DNA of 64,000 bases from Burkholderia sp. Leaf177. Lineage in GTDB: Bacteria > Pseudomonadota > Gammaproteobacteria > Burkholderiales > Burkholderiaceae. The stretch spans positions 187,006 through 251,005 of the forward strand of contig NZ_LMPF01000023.1 in assembly GCF_001424345.1 (NCBI RefSeq), written 5' to 3'. Position numbers and translations under genes: made by a program. Positions 44,193 to 52,943 of the stretch are shown one piece after another; positions within the stretch are counted from its first letter, which is position 1, and the number at the start of each line of letters is the position of its first letter. The notes beneath the pieces were generated by a model. That model ran no database searches. It saw nothing but the letters and a program-made list of their open reading frames with translations, and had not been told where the DNA came from.

Positions 44193-44295
44193 GTCGTTAG
44201 CCGCTCTAGACCGTTGCGTCATCGCCCGCGTGCAGGGGAACATTCCTGCCGCGGGCGATTCACATTTCCAACCCTCATCAAGGAGTAAGGATTCC

Positions 44296-45084
44296 ATGAA
44301 CCTCCATCTCGAAGGAAAGCTGGCGCTCGTGTCGGGATCGACGAAAGGCATTGGACTGGCTATCGCCACCGGCCTTGCACGCGAAGGCGCGCATGTGATC
44401 GTGAACGGACGCAAGCAGGAATCAGTCGATGAATCCATCGCCAAGCTCCGCGCCGCCGTGCCCGATGCAAACGTGGAAGGTTTCGCCGGCGATCTTTCCG
44501 ATGCCGCGCAAGTCAAGGCGGTGGTCGCGAAGTATCCGGCGGTCGATGTGCTCGTGAACAACCTCGGTATTTTCGATCCCAAGCCGTTCGCGGATATCCC
44601 GGACGAAGACTGGCAACGTTTCTTCGATACCAACGTCATGTCGGGCGTCCGTCTCTCGCGCGCTTATTTACCGAAGATGAAGGAGAAGAACTGGGGCCGC
44701 GTGGTGTTCATCAGCAGCGAAAGCGGCATTCAGATTCCCGTGGAGATGATCCACTACGGCGTGACGAAGACGGCGCAACTGGGGTTATCGCGTGGACTTG
44801 CCGAGGATTGTGCCGGGACGGGCGTCACGGTGAACGCGGTATTGCCGGGCCCGACGCATTCGGATGGTCTCGATGAAATGGCGGCCAAAGGCATGGGCGA
44901 CAAGACGTTCGCGGAATTCGAGAAAGGCTTCTTCGAAACCGAACGGCCGAGTTCGTTGATCAAGCGTTTCGCCACTACTGAAGAAGTCGCGAACATGGTG
45001 GTGTATGTGTGTTCGGAAGCTTCATCGGCCACGAACGGCGCTGCATTGCGCGTGGACGGCGGCGTGGTGCGTTCGGCGTTTTAG
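44296..45084 (+). CDS. SDR-family oxidoreductase
   Basis: A 262-residue short-chain dehydrogenase. The NAD(P) loop is GSTKGIG (14-20), the NNLG motif is at 88-91, the Ser region is FISSES, and the catalytic Tyr154/Lys158 are in HYGVTK. Arg39 after the second strand suggests NADP preference (inference). The substrate is unknown. AAGGAG precedes ATG at 44296. The stop codon TAG is made by the first copies of the 9-bp tandem repeat, so repeat changes could alter its C-terminus. Confidence 0.9.
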   Translation: MNLHLEGKLALVSGSTKGIGLAIATGLAREGAHVIVNGRKQESVDESIAKLRAAVPDANVEGFAGDLSDAAQVKAVVAKYPAVDVLVNNLGIFDPKPFADIPDEDWQRFFDTNVMSGVRLSRAYLPKMKEKNWGRVVFISSESGIQIPVEMIHYGVTKTAQLGLSRGLAEDCAGTGVTVNAVLPGPTHSDGLDEMAAKGMGDKTFAEFEKGFFETERPSSLIKRFATTEEVANMVVYVCSEASSATNGAALRVDGGVVRSAF

Positions 45085-45153
45085 GCGTTTTAGGCGTTCT
45101 TGGCGTTTTAGGCGTTCTTGGCGTTCTTGGCGTTTGGCGTTCTTGGCGCTTCA
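45075..45153. repeat. 9-bp tandem repeat at the end of the SDR gene
   Basis: Nine successive units of GGCGTTYTW (GGCGTTTTA or GGCGTTCTT; one copy is shortened to 7 bases and the last is GGCGCTTCA). The first unit and one base of the second are the last codons and stop of the SDR gene. Slippage in such arrays is common. Confidence 0.9.
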
Positions 45154-45164
45154 GGCAGCCGCGA

Positions 45165-45539
45165 TCACACCCGAAGTACGCGTCCGTCCGGGCCGATCAG
45201 CGGCGGCAGCTTCGGCAATGAATCTGTCGATTTCGGTGCGGTCTTTGCGCGACCGACATTTGACGGCGATGCCGAAGGCGCAACGGTCAACGCGGGCGGC
45301 GGGGTCGTGGTTCTATCTGCGACTTGCTTGACGGCCGGACCGCTCTTGCGCTTTTTCTTCGACTGCGCCGTGACTACGCTGCGCGCCTTGGTCTTGGGCG
45401 TATGCAATTGCGACTCAGGCGGATTCCAGACTTCGACATAACGTTCGGCAGCCATTGCGGCGGCGGATCCCGCACTCAGGGATCCAGCCAGCAAAGCCAA
45501 TACGACGCTCGATGAAAGTGCGGATAAAACAGGTCTCAC
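45165..45539 (-). CDS. Exported hypothetical protein
   Basis: A 124-residue protein with a Sec signal peptide (MRPVLSALSSSVVLALLAGS, cleavage near AAAMAA). The mature part is short, basic in the middle (QSKKKRKSG) and Pro/Thr/Ser-rich, ending LPPLIGPDGRVLRV. It looks largely disordered and periplasmic. No family is recognised. It converges on the SDR gene across the tandem repeat. Confidence 0.65.
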   Translation of the reverse strand: MRPVLSALSSSVVLALLAGSLSAGSAAAMAAERYVEVWNPPESQLHTPKTKARSVVTAQSKKKRKSGPAVKQVADRTTTPPPALTVAPSASPSNVGRAKTAPKSTDSLPKLPPLIGPDGRVLRV

Positions 45540-45557
45540 AGCAACGCTCCAGATTGT

Positions 45558-45788
45558 TCAGTGTTCTTCAGCGCGCGAAAGTATAGCGTCGAGCGAGCGC
45601 TGCGATGTGTCGAGTTCGAGCAACGCGCTGTCGAGCCGTTGCAGCGCCAGTGCGACCTTGCCGCCGCCCGTGCCGAGTTCCGGCTCGGCACGAGTGGCAT
45701 TGAATGCCGCCGATACCGCGCGCGTTGCCTGCACATACCGCGCGAGCGCGGCGGCTTCAGCAGAAGATTGGATGTCAAGGCGATTCAT
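45558..45788 (-). CDS. Small hypothetical protein behind a LexA-type box
   Basis: A 76-residue protein starting MNRLDIQSSAEAAALARYVQ, mostly alpha-helical and Ala/Leu-rich, ending LDAILSRAEEH. No domain is recognised; helical amphipathicity suggests a coiled or bundled fold. ATG at 45788 is chosen because the region upstream of it contains a LexA-type box (45814-45829) at promoter distance, which would be inside the longer frame beginning at 45890. It lies 18 bp before the exported hypothetical gene on the same strand, so the two may form one transcript. Confidence 0.65.
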   Translation of the reverse strand: MNRLDIQSSAEAAALARYVQATRAVSAAFNATRAEPELGTGGGKVALALQRLDSALLELDTSQRSLDAILSRAEEH

Positions 45789-45813
45789 TTCGTGTCCATG
45801 CAAGAGCATCAAC

Positions 45814-45829
45814 CTGTATGAATATACAG
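45814..45829 (-). promoter_or_regulatory. LexA-type SOS box
   Basis: CTGT-ATGAATAT-ACAG is an exact CTGT-N8-ACAG match, the core of the proteobacterial LexA site. It lies 25 bases upstream of the minus-strand ATG at 45788; TATATT within it could be the -10 box, with a weak TTCTCG 17 bp upstream. Confidence 0.6.
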
Positions 45830-46017
45830 TAATGCCGTGCGCGCGAGAAGTGCTGTGGCGCGTCCTTGAGCAAACACATGTGCGCGACAAAGCATGCGCG
45901 TAAACCCGCCGCGTTTAAGGTGCGCTTAATTGTCGGAGGGCACATTTCAAAACGCCAGCTTTCAATACCGCCACCATTCGGCGGCTTTTCACCGGAGCTT
46001 TCACGCGAGGATACGCC

Positions 46018-46284
46018 ATGGCCGCCAGCGCATCGTTTCAGAACATCAAGTCGACGATGAAAACCGAGCACGCTTTGCCGCTGCATCAATGTCGTTTATC
46101 GGAAGCCGTAGAACGACCGTGGGGCAAGGCTTACCGCATGGTGGAATGGGCGCGCAAGAGCGACCCGTGCAGTCAGTTGAGCGTGGTGCCGGCGGAATTC
46201 ACCACATCCGAGATTGCCGAAGTTTTGCGCGCCCACATATCCGGCCGACGCTACGGCCCCACGGATTCTGACGGCAGCATCTGA
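46018..46284 (+). CDS. Small hypothetical protein
   Basis: An 88-residue protein starting MAASASFQNIKSTMKTEHAL. GAGGAT lies 6-7 bases before ATG, so translation is plausible. No signal peptide. The last third (PAEFTTSEIAEVLRAHISG) looks like a small helical domain. No family is recognised. The toxin-antitoxin promoter begins about 30 bp after it. Confidence 0.55.
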   Translation: MAASASFQNIKSTMKTEHALPLHQCRLSEAVERPWGKAYRMVEWARKSDPCSQLSVVPAEFTTSEIAEVLRAHISGRRYGPTDSDGSI

Positions 46285-46316
46285 TAAACGCAGCGCGGGC
46301 ATTTCTCGATAAAACT

Positions 46317-46344
46317 TTGATAAAGTCCACAAATGGACTATTAT
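46317..46344 (+). promoter_or_regulatory. Promoter and operator of the Xre-RES pair
   Basis: TTGATA (46317-46322) and TATTAT (46339-46344) are 16 bp apart. The perfect inverted repeat AGTCCA-N4-TGGACT (46324-46339) fills the spacer, the expected place for self-repression by the antitoxin. Confidence 0.65.
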
Positions 46345-46374
46345 ACGACTCAAGTTCAAAACGAGACTCATGCC

Positions 46375-46797
46375 ATGCCCCGCGTTCAACGCGTCCCACG
46401 TTCTGTGCCGGCGCCCCGACCGTCTATCGCCGATATGTCCGCAGCCGGTCTGCGCGCGTTCTTCAGCATTGCGACCGACTGGACCCTTTCCGCCGACGAA
46501 CAAATCGTCCTGCTCGGCTCTCCCGGCCGTTCCACGTTCTTCAAGTGGAAAAACGCGCCGCAAACCGCGCGCCTCGGCCGCGATACGCTGGAGCGGCTTT
46601 CGCTGATTCTCGGCATCTACAAAGCCCTGCAAATCCTGTTGCCTCAACCCGAAGCCGCCGATGGCTGGATCAAGCGCGCGAACACCGCACCGCCATTCGG
46701 CGGCAAGCGCGCGCTCGATCGCATGCTTGCGGGCAATGTCAGCGATCTCGTGGCGGTCCGGCAATATCTCGATGCAATGCGAGGCGGCTGGGCGTGA
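46375..46797 (+). CDS. Xre/MbcA/ParS-type antitoxin
   Basis: A 140-residue antitoxin with an N-terminal Xre-like helix-turn-helix (LSADEQIVLLGSPGRSTFFKWK) and a C-terminal toxin-binding domain (RLSLILGIYKALQILLPQPE, then ANTAPPFGGKRALDRMLAG), the usual MbcA/ParS/Xre layout. ATG at 46375 is preferred to 46333, because that upstream ATG lies inside the operator and the -10 box would be downstream of it. Its stop overlaps the toxin start (GTGA), the typical coupling. Confidence 0.9.
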   Translation: MPRVQRVPRSVPAPRPSIADMSAAGLRAFFSIATDWTLSADEQIVLLGSPGRSTFFKWKNAPQTARLGRDTLERLSLILGIYKALQILLPQPEAADGWIKRANTAPPFGGKRALDRMLAGNVSDLVAVRQYLDAMRGGWA

Positions 46798-47531
46798 GCG
46801 ATCTATCCAATGTGCCCGAGGCGGAAAACGACTGGCGTGCTCGCTGGCCGCACGCCGAAATCGACTGGTCGCCCGCGTATCGCGTGATTCCAACGCGTTT
46901 TCCGGCCGTCAATCTCTTTGACCGCGTGGCGTCGCCGCAAGATTTCGATGCCCTTTACGCGCTCGAAGCCATGACCAACGACCGGTTGCGAACGGAAGTG
47001 GGCGAACTCGACCTCGTTCCGTCCGATGAACGCCGATACGGCGCCGGTTACGGCCCGATCATGGCCGCGTTCACGCATCTGAACCCGAACGGCAGCCGCT
47101 TCTCCGACGGTACTTACGGCGTCTTTTATTGCGCGCGCGAGAGGCGCACGGCTATTGAAGAAACGCGCTACCACTCGGCGCTTTTTCTCGCGCATACGCA
47201 ACAAGCACCGCTGCGCCAGCAAATGCGGCTTTACACGGTTCTGGCGCAAGGAGAAGTGGTCGATCTCTGCGGCGGCCGCTTGACGCAAAGCGCGCTCGAT
47301 CCGGAGATTCTGTCGCCATCGAATTACGCTGCGGGCCAAGCGCTTGGGCGCGCGGCGCGCAAGGCAGGCGCGCGCGGGATTGCGTATCCGTCGGTGCGGG
47401 ACGAAGGCGGCGAATGTCTTGCCGCGTTCCGCACGACCTTGCTGCGCGATTGCCATCACGCTGCGTATCTGGAATACGAGTGGAATGGCGAAACCGTCAC
47501 GAACGTCTATGAGATGAGCAAGGTCGGTTAG
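46794..47531 (+). CDS. RES-domain toxin
   Basis: A 245-residue RES protein. The family fold starts with AYRVIPTRFP (Arg30), then TYGVFYCARERRTAIEET (Glu122-123) and ends SNYAAGQALGRAARKAGARGIAYPS. RES toxins of this class degrade NAD+ by a mechanism like ADP-ribosyltransferases and are held inactive by their Xre partner, encoded immediately upstream with a GTGA overlap. Length and key residues look intact, so it is probably active. Confidence 0.9.
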   Translation: MSDLSNVPEAENDWRARWPHAEIDWSPAYRVIPTRFPAVNLFDRVASPQDFDALYALEAMTNDRLRTEVGELDLVPSDERRYGAGYGPIMAAFTHLNPNGSRFSDGTYGVFYCARERRTAIEETRYHSALFLAHTQQAPLRQQMRLYTVLAQGEVVDLCGGRLTQSALDPEILSPSNYAAGQALGRAARKAGARGIAYPSVRDEGGECLAAFRTTLLRDCHHAAYLEYEWNGETVTNVYEMSKVG

Positions 47532-47552
47532 TTTCTAAAGCCGATCAGCCGA

Positions 47553-48875
47553 TCAGCCAATGGCAACCGCTGTCGGCGAACGCACCCGCGAAATTTTTTT
47601 CGTTGCCGGCCGCGCGGCTTTTGATTTCACCTTCGGTTGCGCCGCTTTCCCCGACGCAGCTTTGACGGCAGCAAGCGCTTCCGCCTTCACGTCCTTGCCC
47701 GAGCTTTTCAAGGCGGCAGCTTTCTGGCTGGATTTGGTCAGCAGCCGGGCGAGACCGGGATCCGCCGTGTTCGACTTGCCCTTGCGCGCACGAGCCGCTT
47801 CCCGAGCGCGGCGCTTTGCATCCTGTTCGAGAAAGATGGCGAGCGTGGCTTCATCGGATTTAAGGCCCGAACGGCGCGAAGCCGGAAGGTCATCGGCGAG
47901 CTGGCCTGCTTCGAATGCCTCGATCACCGCCGGATGCACATAACATTTGCGACAGACGGCCGGCGTATTGCGCAACATCTTCGATACTTCCTTGATCGTC
48001 CCCACCACGTGCTTGCGCGCCTCCGTCACCGTTTCCCACGCGAGCTTGCGCAGCGCGGCGAGCGCGAACACGCTGCCCGCCCACGTCCGATAATCCTTCG
48101 CGGTGAAATCGGCGCCGGTGATCTCGTGGAGATAATCGTTGATGTCGGAGGAGCTGATGGCGTGACGTTGACCGTCGGCATCGAGATACTGGAAGAGCTC
48201 GTGTCCCGGCAAATCCATGCATCGCTTGACGATTTTCGCGATGCGCGGATCACTCACCGATACATCGTGCTCAATCCCGCTTTTGCCGCGAAACTGGAAA
48301 CGCAGCGTGCCTGATTTGACGCTGAGATGCTTCTTGCGCAGCGTCGTGAGGCCGTAGGACTTGTTGTCGCGCGCATATTCCTCGCTGCCAATTCGAATGA
48401 GCGTGGTGTCGAGCAACCTGACGACGGTGGCAAGAACCTTGTCGCGCGGCATGTCCGGCAAGTCCAGGTCGCGTGCGACGCGTGCGCGCAGCTTCGGCAG
48501 GACGGCGCTGAAGGCAAGCATGCGTTCGTATTTGGTGGCGTCGCGGGTTTCGCGCCATTGCGGGTGATATCGGTATTGTTTGCGGCCGCGAGCATCGCGC
48601 CCGGTGGCTTGCAAATGACCGCGCGAGTCCGGACAAATCCAGACGTTTGTGTAAGCCGGGGGGATTGCAAGAGCGTTGATGCGCTTGATCTCGGCTTCGT
48701 CGGAAAGCTGTTTGCCTTGCGTGTTGAAGTAGACGAACGCGCCAGATTTCCATTCGCGCGTGTAGCCGGCGCGGGAATCGTCGACGTAACGCAAACCCGG
48801 TGGCAAATCTTCCGGGCAACCTTTGATATCGGTGGACGGCTCGGCGATTATTTCTGTGACTGGGGAGGTCGGCAT
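47553..48875 (-). CDS. DNA topoisomerase IB (poxvirus-like)
   Basis: A 440-residue type IB topoisomerase that relaxes supercoils by transient single-strand cuts, forming a 3'-phosphotyrosine. The catalytic Tyr312 lies in CRKCYVHPAVIEAFEAG. Other catalytic-region residues appear in LDTTLIRIGSEEYARDNKSYGLTTL and RTWAGSVFALAAL. The end (about 80 residues) is Lys/Ala-rich, histone-like. ATG at 48875 (MPTSPVTEI) is chosen; the longer frame adds an Arg-rich shadow. It is downstream of a metallophosphatase on the same strand (79 bp). Confidence 0.92.
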   Translation of the reverse strand: MPTSPVTEIIAEPSTDIKGCPEDLPPGLRYVDDSRAGYTREWKSGAFVYFNTQGKQLSDEAEIKRINALAIPPAYTNVWICPDSRGHLQATGRDARGRKQYRYHPQWRETRDATKYERMLAFSAVLPKLRARVARDLDLPDMPRDKVLATVVRLLDTTLIRIGSEEYARDNKSYGLTTLRKKHLSVKSGTLRFQFRGKSGIEHDVSVSDPRIAKIVKRCMDLPGHELFQYLDADGQRHAISSSDINDYLHEITGADFTAKDYRTWAGSVFALAALRKLAWETVTEARKHVVGTIKEVSKMLRNTPAVCRKCYVHPAVIEAFEAGQLADDLPASRRSGLKSDEATLAIFLEQDAKRRAREAARARKGKSNTADPGLARLLTKSSQKAAALKSSGKDVKAEALAAVKAASGKAAQPKVKSKAARPATKKISRVRSPTAVAIG

Positions 48876-48954
48876 TGTTGCTAGTCTCGCAAGGGTCGCC
48901 CGTCGGGCGTTTGAGAGAACTAAGCAAGCCTGATGCCGCGACCGTTCGCGCGTT

Positions 48955-49692
48955 CTAGCGGAATCCCTCGGCGAGTGACCCGGCGCCCTTCGCCCAGCCC
49001 TGCTTGACCGACCAACGCTGATCCGTTCCGGCTTCGACAATCGTCAGCCTGCCATCGTCCGTGTACGCGCCGGTATCGATAAAAATCTGCGCCCCGATCT
49101 GCTTGATCGCCTTGACCGGAGTATGTCCGCAATAGGTCGGCGATAAACCCCGTTGCAGGGAAGTCTTTCCCGTGCCGAGCGCGAGCGAACGTCCCCACAG
49201 CAATTGCTGCCGGACATCGTCGGGGAAATAGGCAACTTCCAGATCGGCGTCGCTGCCAAAAAACTCCGCGTGCAGCACGTTGAAGCGCGTCGCGCCGTCG
49301 CCGACTATGCGCACCAGCGGCACGCTCGCCAGCTTTCCGGCGAGGCGTTGCAACTGTTCGTCGGTCAGATTCGATGCCCACGCGCCGCCAATCGAATACC
49401 AGACATGACGCTGCATGCGCCCGCTCGCGACGGCGCACAACGCGTCTTCATGATTGCCGAGCACCGGATAAAACCACGGCTGGTCGAGCAAATCGAGCGC
49501 TGCGAGCGAATCGCTGCCCCGATCGACCAGATCGCCGACCGAAAAAAGCCGGTCGCGGGCGCCATCGAAGCCGATCTCATTCAGCAAGTAACGCAATGCA
49601 TCGACGCAACCATGCACGTCGCCAACCACGAGGTCACGGCCGAGTTTGTTCGCCGGATGCCAGCAAACGACGGGATGTGTAGCAGCAGTCAT
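48955..49692 (-). CDS. Metallophosphoesterase (PPP-like protein phosphatase)
   Basis: A 245-residue phosphatase of the PrpA/PrpB type. The metal motifs are GDVHG (24-28), GDLVDRG (53-59) and GNHE (79-82), with CGHTPV late. It could dephosphorylate Ser/Thr/Tyr phosphoproteins or other phosphoesters; the substrate is unknown. ATG at 49692 is chosen; a 13-codon upstream extension to 49731 is possible. Confidence 0.9.
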   Translation of the reverse strand: MTAATHPVVCWHPANKLGRDLVVGDVHGCVDALRYLLNEIGFDGARDRLFSVGDLVDRGSDSLAALDLLDQPWFYPVLGNHEDALCAVASGRMQRHVWYSIGGAWASNLTDEQLQRLAGKLASVPLVRIVGDGATRFNVLHAEFFGSDADLEVAYFPDDVRQQLLWGRSLALGTGKTSLQRGLSPTYCGHTPVKAIKQIGAQIFIDTGAYTDDGRLTIVEAGTDQRWSVKQGWAKGAGSLAEGFR

Positions 49693-49854
49693 AGCCAAAT
49701 CTTCTTCGTACACGGCGCAAAAGCGCGCCAAAACTTAAAGGCAAGTTCACATTCTGAAACGCGCGCCGCCGATACGCAATCTCTGCGGCGCGACAAAGCA
49801 AAATTTGCCGTGCCGCACCGCACAAACGTGCATTTACTACGCGACTTCGCATCT

Positions 49855-51237
49855 TTACTGCGGCGTTCCACGCAATTTCGTGACCTGAGCGCCAGTTGTC
49901 GTCGATTGCGGATTTCCGAACGTCTTCGTCACGTAGTTGCTGATGGCGGCAATTTGCTCGTCATTGAGCTGATCCGCGAACGCCGGCATGAAAACATGAG
50001 CCGTTTTGGTCTCGCGATTCACGCCGTGCAGCATGACCATGGTCAGATTGTTCGCCGCCGATGCCCCGACCACGCTGTTATGAATCAGCGACGGATACGC
50101 GCCCGCCGCACTGCCTCCGCGTCCTTCACCAGTCCAGCTATGGCAAGTCGCGCAATTCGCGATGAACAATTGCTCGCCGTTCACGCCGCTTATCCGTGTG
50201 CCGCGCATCGCGATCACGTCTTCGCTGGTCGCCTTGCCAAAAGAATCGCGCGGACGCGTGTCGCCGGCGCTTTGGGCAGGAACCGTGCGCAGATACGCGA
50301 CCATGGAACGCAAGTCTTCCGAGCTCATGTATTGCGTGCTGTTCTGGATGACATCGGCCATCGGGCCTGCTGCGTTCGCGCGGCCATGCACGGCGCCGGT
50401 GGCGAGATATTGCGCGAGTTCATCGTCCGTCCAGTTGCCTACGCCCGCGTTCTTGTCCGGCGTGATGTTGTACGCGTGCCAGCCGGAAAGCTCCGCGCCG
50501 CTGAAGCGTTCGCTCGACTTGAGGCCTTGCGTGACATTGCGCGGCGTATGGCATTCCTCGCAATGCGCAAGACCTTCGACCAGGTAAGCCCCGCGATTCA
50601 CTTCGGCGCTCTGCTTCGGGTCAGGGACAAAACGGCCTTCCTTGAAGTTGACCATGTTCCAGAACACCATCAGCCAGCGCTGGTTGAACGGAAACGACAT
50701 CTCGTTGCGCGGCGGCGAATAGTGGATCGGCGCGAGCGTGTTGAGGTAAGCGCGGATCGCGAGGACATCGCTGTCCGTGACCTTGGTGTAGTCCGCGTAG
50801 GGGAACGCCGGATACAAGCGCTCGCCGCCCTTGCCGATGCCTTCGTGCATGGCGCGCAGGAAATCGGCGTCGGTCCATCGGCCGATACCCGTGTCCGGAT
50901 CGCTCGTGATGTTCGGCGTGTAGATGGTCCCGAACGGCGTGTTGATGGGGAGGCCGCCGGCGAAGGGACGAGCTTTGTCGGCGGTATGACACGCAATGCA
51001 ATCGCCCGCGCGCGCGAGATATTCGCCACGCTTGATCAAGTCGGCACTGGCCTGGTTGTCTTTGACGATCGTCGCCGTTTCCGCGCCGTTCGTCGCGCCC
51101 GCAGCCGTTTGTGCCTGCGCGGGTTCGATCAGGGAATGGACATTCATCGCGCCGGCTATGGCGAGCGCCAGCACGGCAAGTGCGGCGCCAAGACGTTTTA
51201 TCGGTCTGCGGGCGTCGCGGGGTTTCTGGTTCTTCAT
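49855..51237 (-). CDS. Triheme cytochrome c subunit of a membrane-bound dehydrogenase
   Basis: A 460-residue cytochrome with an N-terminal signal/anchor helix (ALAVLALAIAGAMNVHSL). Three heme-attachment motifs are present: CIACH (80-84), CEECH (226-230) and CATCH (362-366). This is the layout of the electron-transfer subunit of gluconate/sugar/alcohol dehydrogenases, passing electrons from the FAD subunit to ubiquinone. ATG at 51237 has GGAGAG upstream. It follows the GMC subunit by 23 bp. Confidence 0.93.
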   Translation of the reverse strand: MKNQKPRDARRPIKRLGAALAVLALAIAGAMNVHSLIEPAQAQTAAGATNGAETATIVKDNQASADLIKRGEYLARAGDCIACHTADKARPFAGGLPINTPFGTIYTPNITSDPDTGIGRWTDADFLRAMHEGIGKGGERLYPAFPYADYTKVTDSDVLAIRAYLNTLAPIHYSPPRNEMSFPFNQRWLMVFWNMVNFKEGRFVPDPKQSAEVNRGAYLVEGLAHCEECHTPRNVTQGLKSSERFSGAELSGWHAYNITPDKNAGVGNWTDDELAQYLATGAVHGRANAAGPMADVIQNSTQYMSSEDLRSMVAYLRTVPAQSAGDTRPRDSFGKATSEDVIAMRGTRISGVNGEQLFIANCATCHSWTGEGRGGSAAGAYPSLIHNSVVGASAANNLTMVMLHGVNRETKTAHVFMPAFADQLNDEQIAAISNYVTKTFGNPQSTTTGAQVTKLRGTPQ

Positions 51238-51260
51238 CGTGGCTCTCCGTCGGCGCGCAA

Positions 51261-52862
51261 TCAAAGTTCTTTCTTCAGTTTGTCGGCGAGACGCAGCGAC
51301 AACGCGGACAGCGTCAACGTGCAATTCACCGATGCCGCCGTCGGCATCACCGCGCTTCCGGCCACGAACAGGTTCGGATGGTCGTGCGTGCGGCATTCGG
51401 TATCGACCACGGAATCCTTCGGATCGGCGCCCATGATGGTCGTGCCCATGATGTGATTGTTCGGGGCGAATTTATCGTCGAAGGTGATCTCCGTGCCGCC
51501 GAACAATTCCGCGATTCGCGCGTAGTGCGTGCGGGTATCGGCGGCGCTTTTCTTCACGTAGTCGTTGATGGAGTAATAGATCTCGGGCTGCGGAATGCCG
51601 AGCGAATCCTTATGGTCCGACGACGGCAACACGCGGTTCTGCGGTTCGGCCAGATGCTCGTGGAAGCTGTTGATGTTCATGGTGCGCGCGGCGCGATCGC
51701 GAATCTGGCGATCGAGCTCGGCGCCGCTCAAACCCTTCGCGATGAGATCCGCGGTGATCGCCATGGTCGGCACGCCATTCGAAAGATGCAGCTTCTTCGC
51801 CGCGTATTCGGAACGGAAGGCGCCATCGCGGAAATTGACGATGGACGTCATTTCCATCGGCCCGCGTCCCGGCCATAAGGTTTCATTCGCGAGGAAAGTC
51901 ACGCCGGTTCCCGGATGGTCCATCAGGTTTCGGCCAACCTGGTCGGAGCTGTTGCCAATCCCGCTCTTGAACCTGTCGGACACGGATTGCAACATCAGCT
52001 TCGGCGTTTCGATGCCGTTCGCCGCCAGCACGAACAGCTTGCCCGTGACGCGCGTGCTGTTGCCGTTCGGGTCCTTGTAATGGACGGCGGTGATCAGGCC
52101 TTTGTCGTCGGATTCGATCTTGTAGACGACCGCTTGCGGAACCAGCCTGGCCCCTGCGCGCTCGGCTTTCTCGGCATGCGTGACGCCGTTGTACATGGCC
52201 GCGATCGGGCAGATCGGCATGCAGTTGTTATTGCCACAACACGTCGGGCGTGAATCGTACGGACGGCTGTTGCGCGCGACCGGTTCGGGCACGACATGAA
52301 ACGAGTCGGCGTTGAGGACATCGGAGAAACGCTGGTCCATGTACGAGAGCGGCAACATGTCCATGGGATACGGCTTCGAGCGCGGCGAACCGAGATCGAC
52401 ATCGCGCCCGGGACCCGATACACCCAGCTGCACCTCGGCCGCCTGATACCACGGCTCGAGCGTCTCGTACGAGATCGGCCAGTCGCGGCCCACGCCATAC
52501 AGCGTCCTGATCTTGAAGTCAGCGGGCAGCAAACGCCACGCGGCCGCGGCCCAGTGCCACGTCGTGCCGCCCACGAGCCGCAAGTATTGCGATGCATACG
52601 GATACTCGCCCTTCTGAATCAGATAGTTGTTCTCGGGCGAATACTCGGGATGCGGCGCGTAAGGCGTGGACGGATACGGCGTCGCGAAATCCGCTTTTGC
52701 GGGCGAGTTGCGAAAGTTCTCGACGATCTGCCAGCGCGGAATGCGCGGCCCGGCTTCGAGCAGGATCACGGATGCGCCCGCGCTTGCGAGCTGATGGGCG
52801 ACCAGACCGCCCGCGACGCCGGATCCGACGACCACGACATCGGCCGAATTCGAATTTGCCAT
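51261..52862 (-). CDS. GMC-type FAD dehydrogenase, large subunit
   Basis: A 533-residue flavoprotein with the FAD motif VVVVGSGVAGGLVAHQLASA at the start and the GMC ends NHIMGTTIMG (likely catalytic His) and NLFVAGSAVMPTAASVNCTLT. A Cys-rich stretch TCCGNNNCMPICPIAA suggests an iron-sulfur or disulfide centre, as in gluconate 2-dehydrogenase-type enzymes. The substrate (gluconate, sorbitol, fructose or similar) cannot be told. It lies between a Tat-signal small subunit and the triheme cytochrome. Confidence 0.92.
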   Translation of the reverse strand: MANSNSADVVVVGSGVAGGLVAHQLASAGASVILLEAGPRIPRWQIVENFRNSPAKADFATPYPSTPYAPHPEYSPENNYLIQKGEYPYASQYLRLVGGTTWHWAAAAWRLLPADFKIRTLYGVGRDWPISYETLEPWYQAAEVQLGVSGPGRDVDLGSPRSKPYPMDMLPLSYMDQRFSDVLNADSFHVVPEPVARNSRPYDSRPTCCGNNNCMPICPIAAMYNGVTHAEKAERAGARLVPQAVVYKIESDDKGLITAVHYKDPNGNSTRVTGKLFVLAANGIETPKLMLQSVSDRFKSGIGNSSDQVGRNLMDHPGTGVTFLANETLWPGRGPMEMTSIVNFRDGAFRSEYAAKKLHLSNGVPTMAITADLIAKGLSGAELDRQIRDRAARTMNINSFHEHLAEPQNRVLPSSDHKDSLGIPQPEIYYSINDYVKKSAADTRTHYARIAELFGGTEITFDDKFAPNNHIMGTTIMGADPKDSVVDTECRTHDHPNLFVAGSAVMPTAASVNCTLTLSALSLRLADKLKKEL

Positions 52863-52943
52863 TTTGTATTGTCCTGTGAGGTGCTTATGTGCTTCGGTCG
52901 CGCTGATCAGCCACGCGCCGGCGTGATTTTTATACGGCCTGCT

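Noticed and set aside
46018..47531. Defence island or prophage around the toxin-antitoxin pair
   Set aside because: No integrase, phage structural gene, att-like repeat or further defence gene nearby; flanks are ordinary chromosomal genes.
49153..51456. 767-codon + strand ORF across the phosphatase and cytochrome genes
   Set aside because: Antisense shadow in high-GC DNA; the opposite strand has clear metal and heme motifs.
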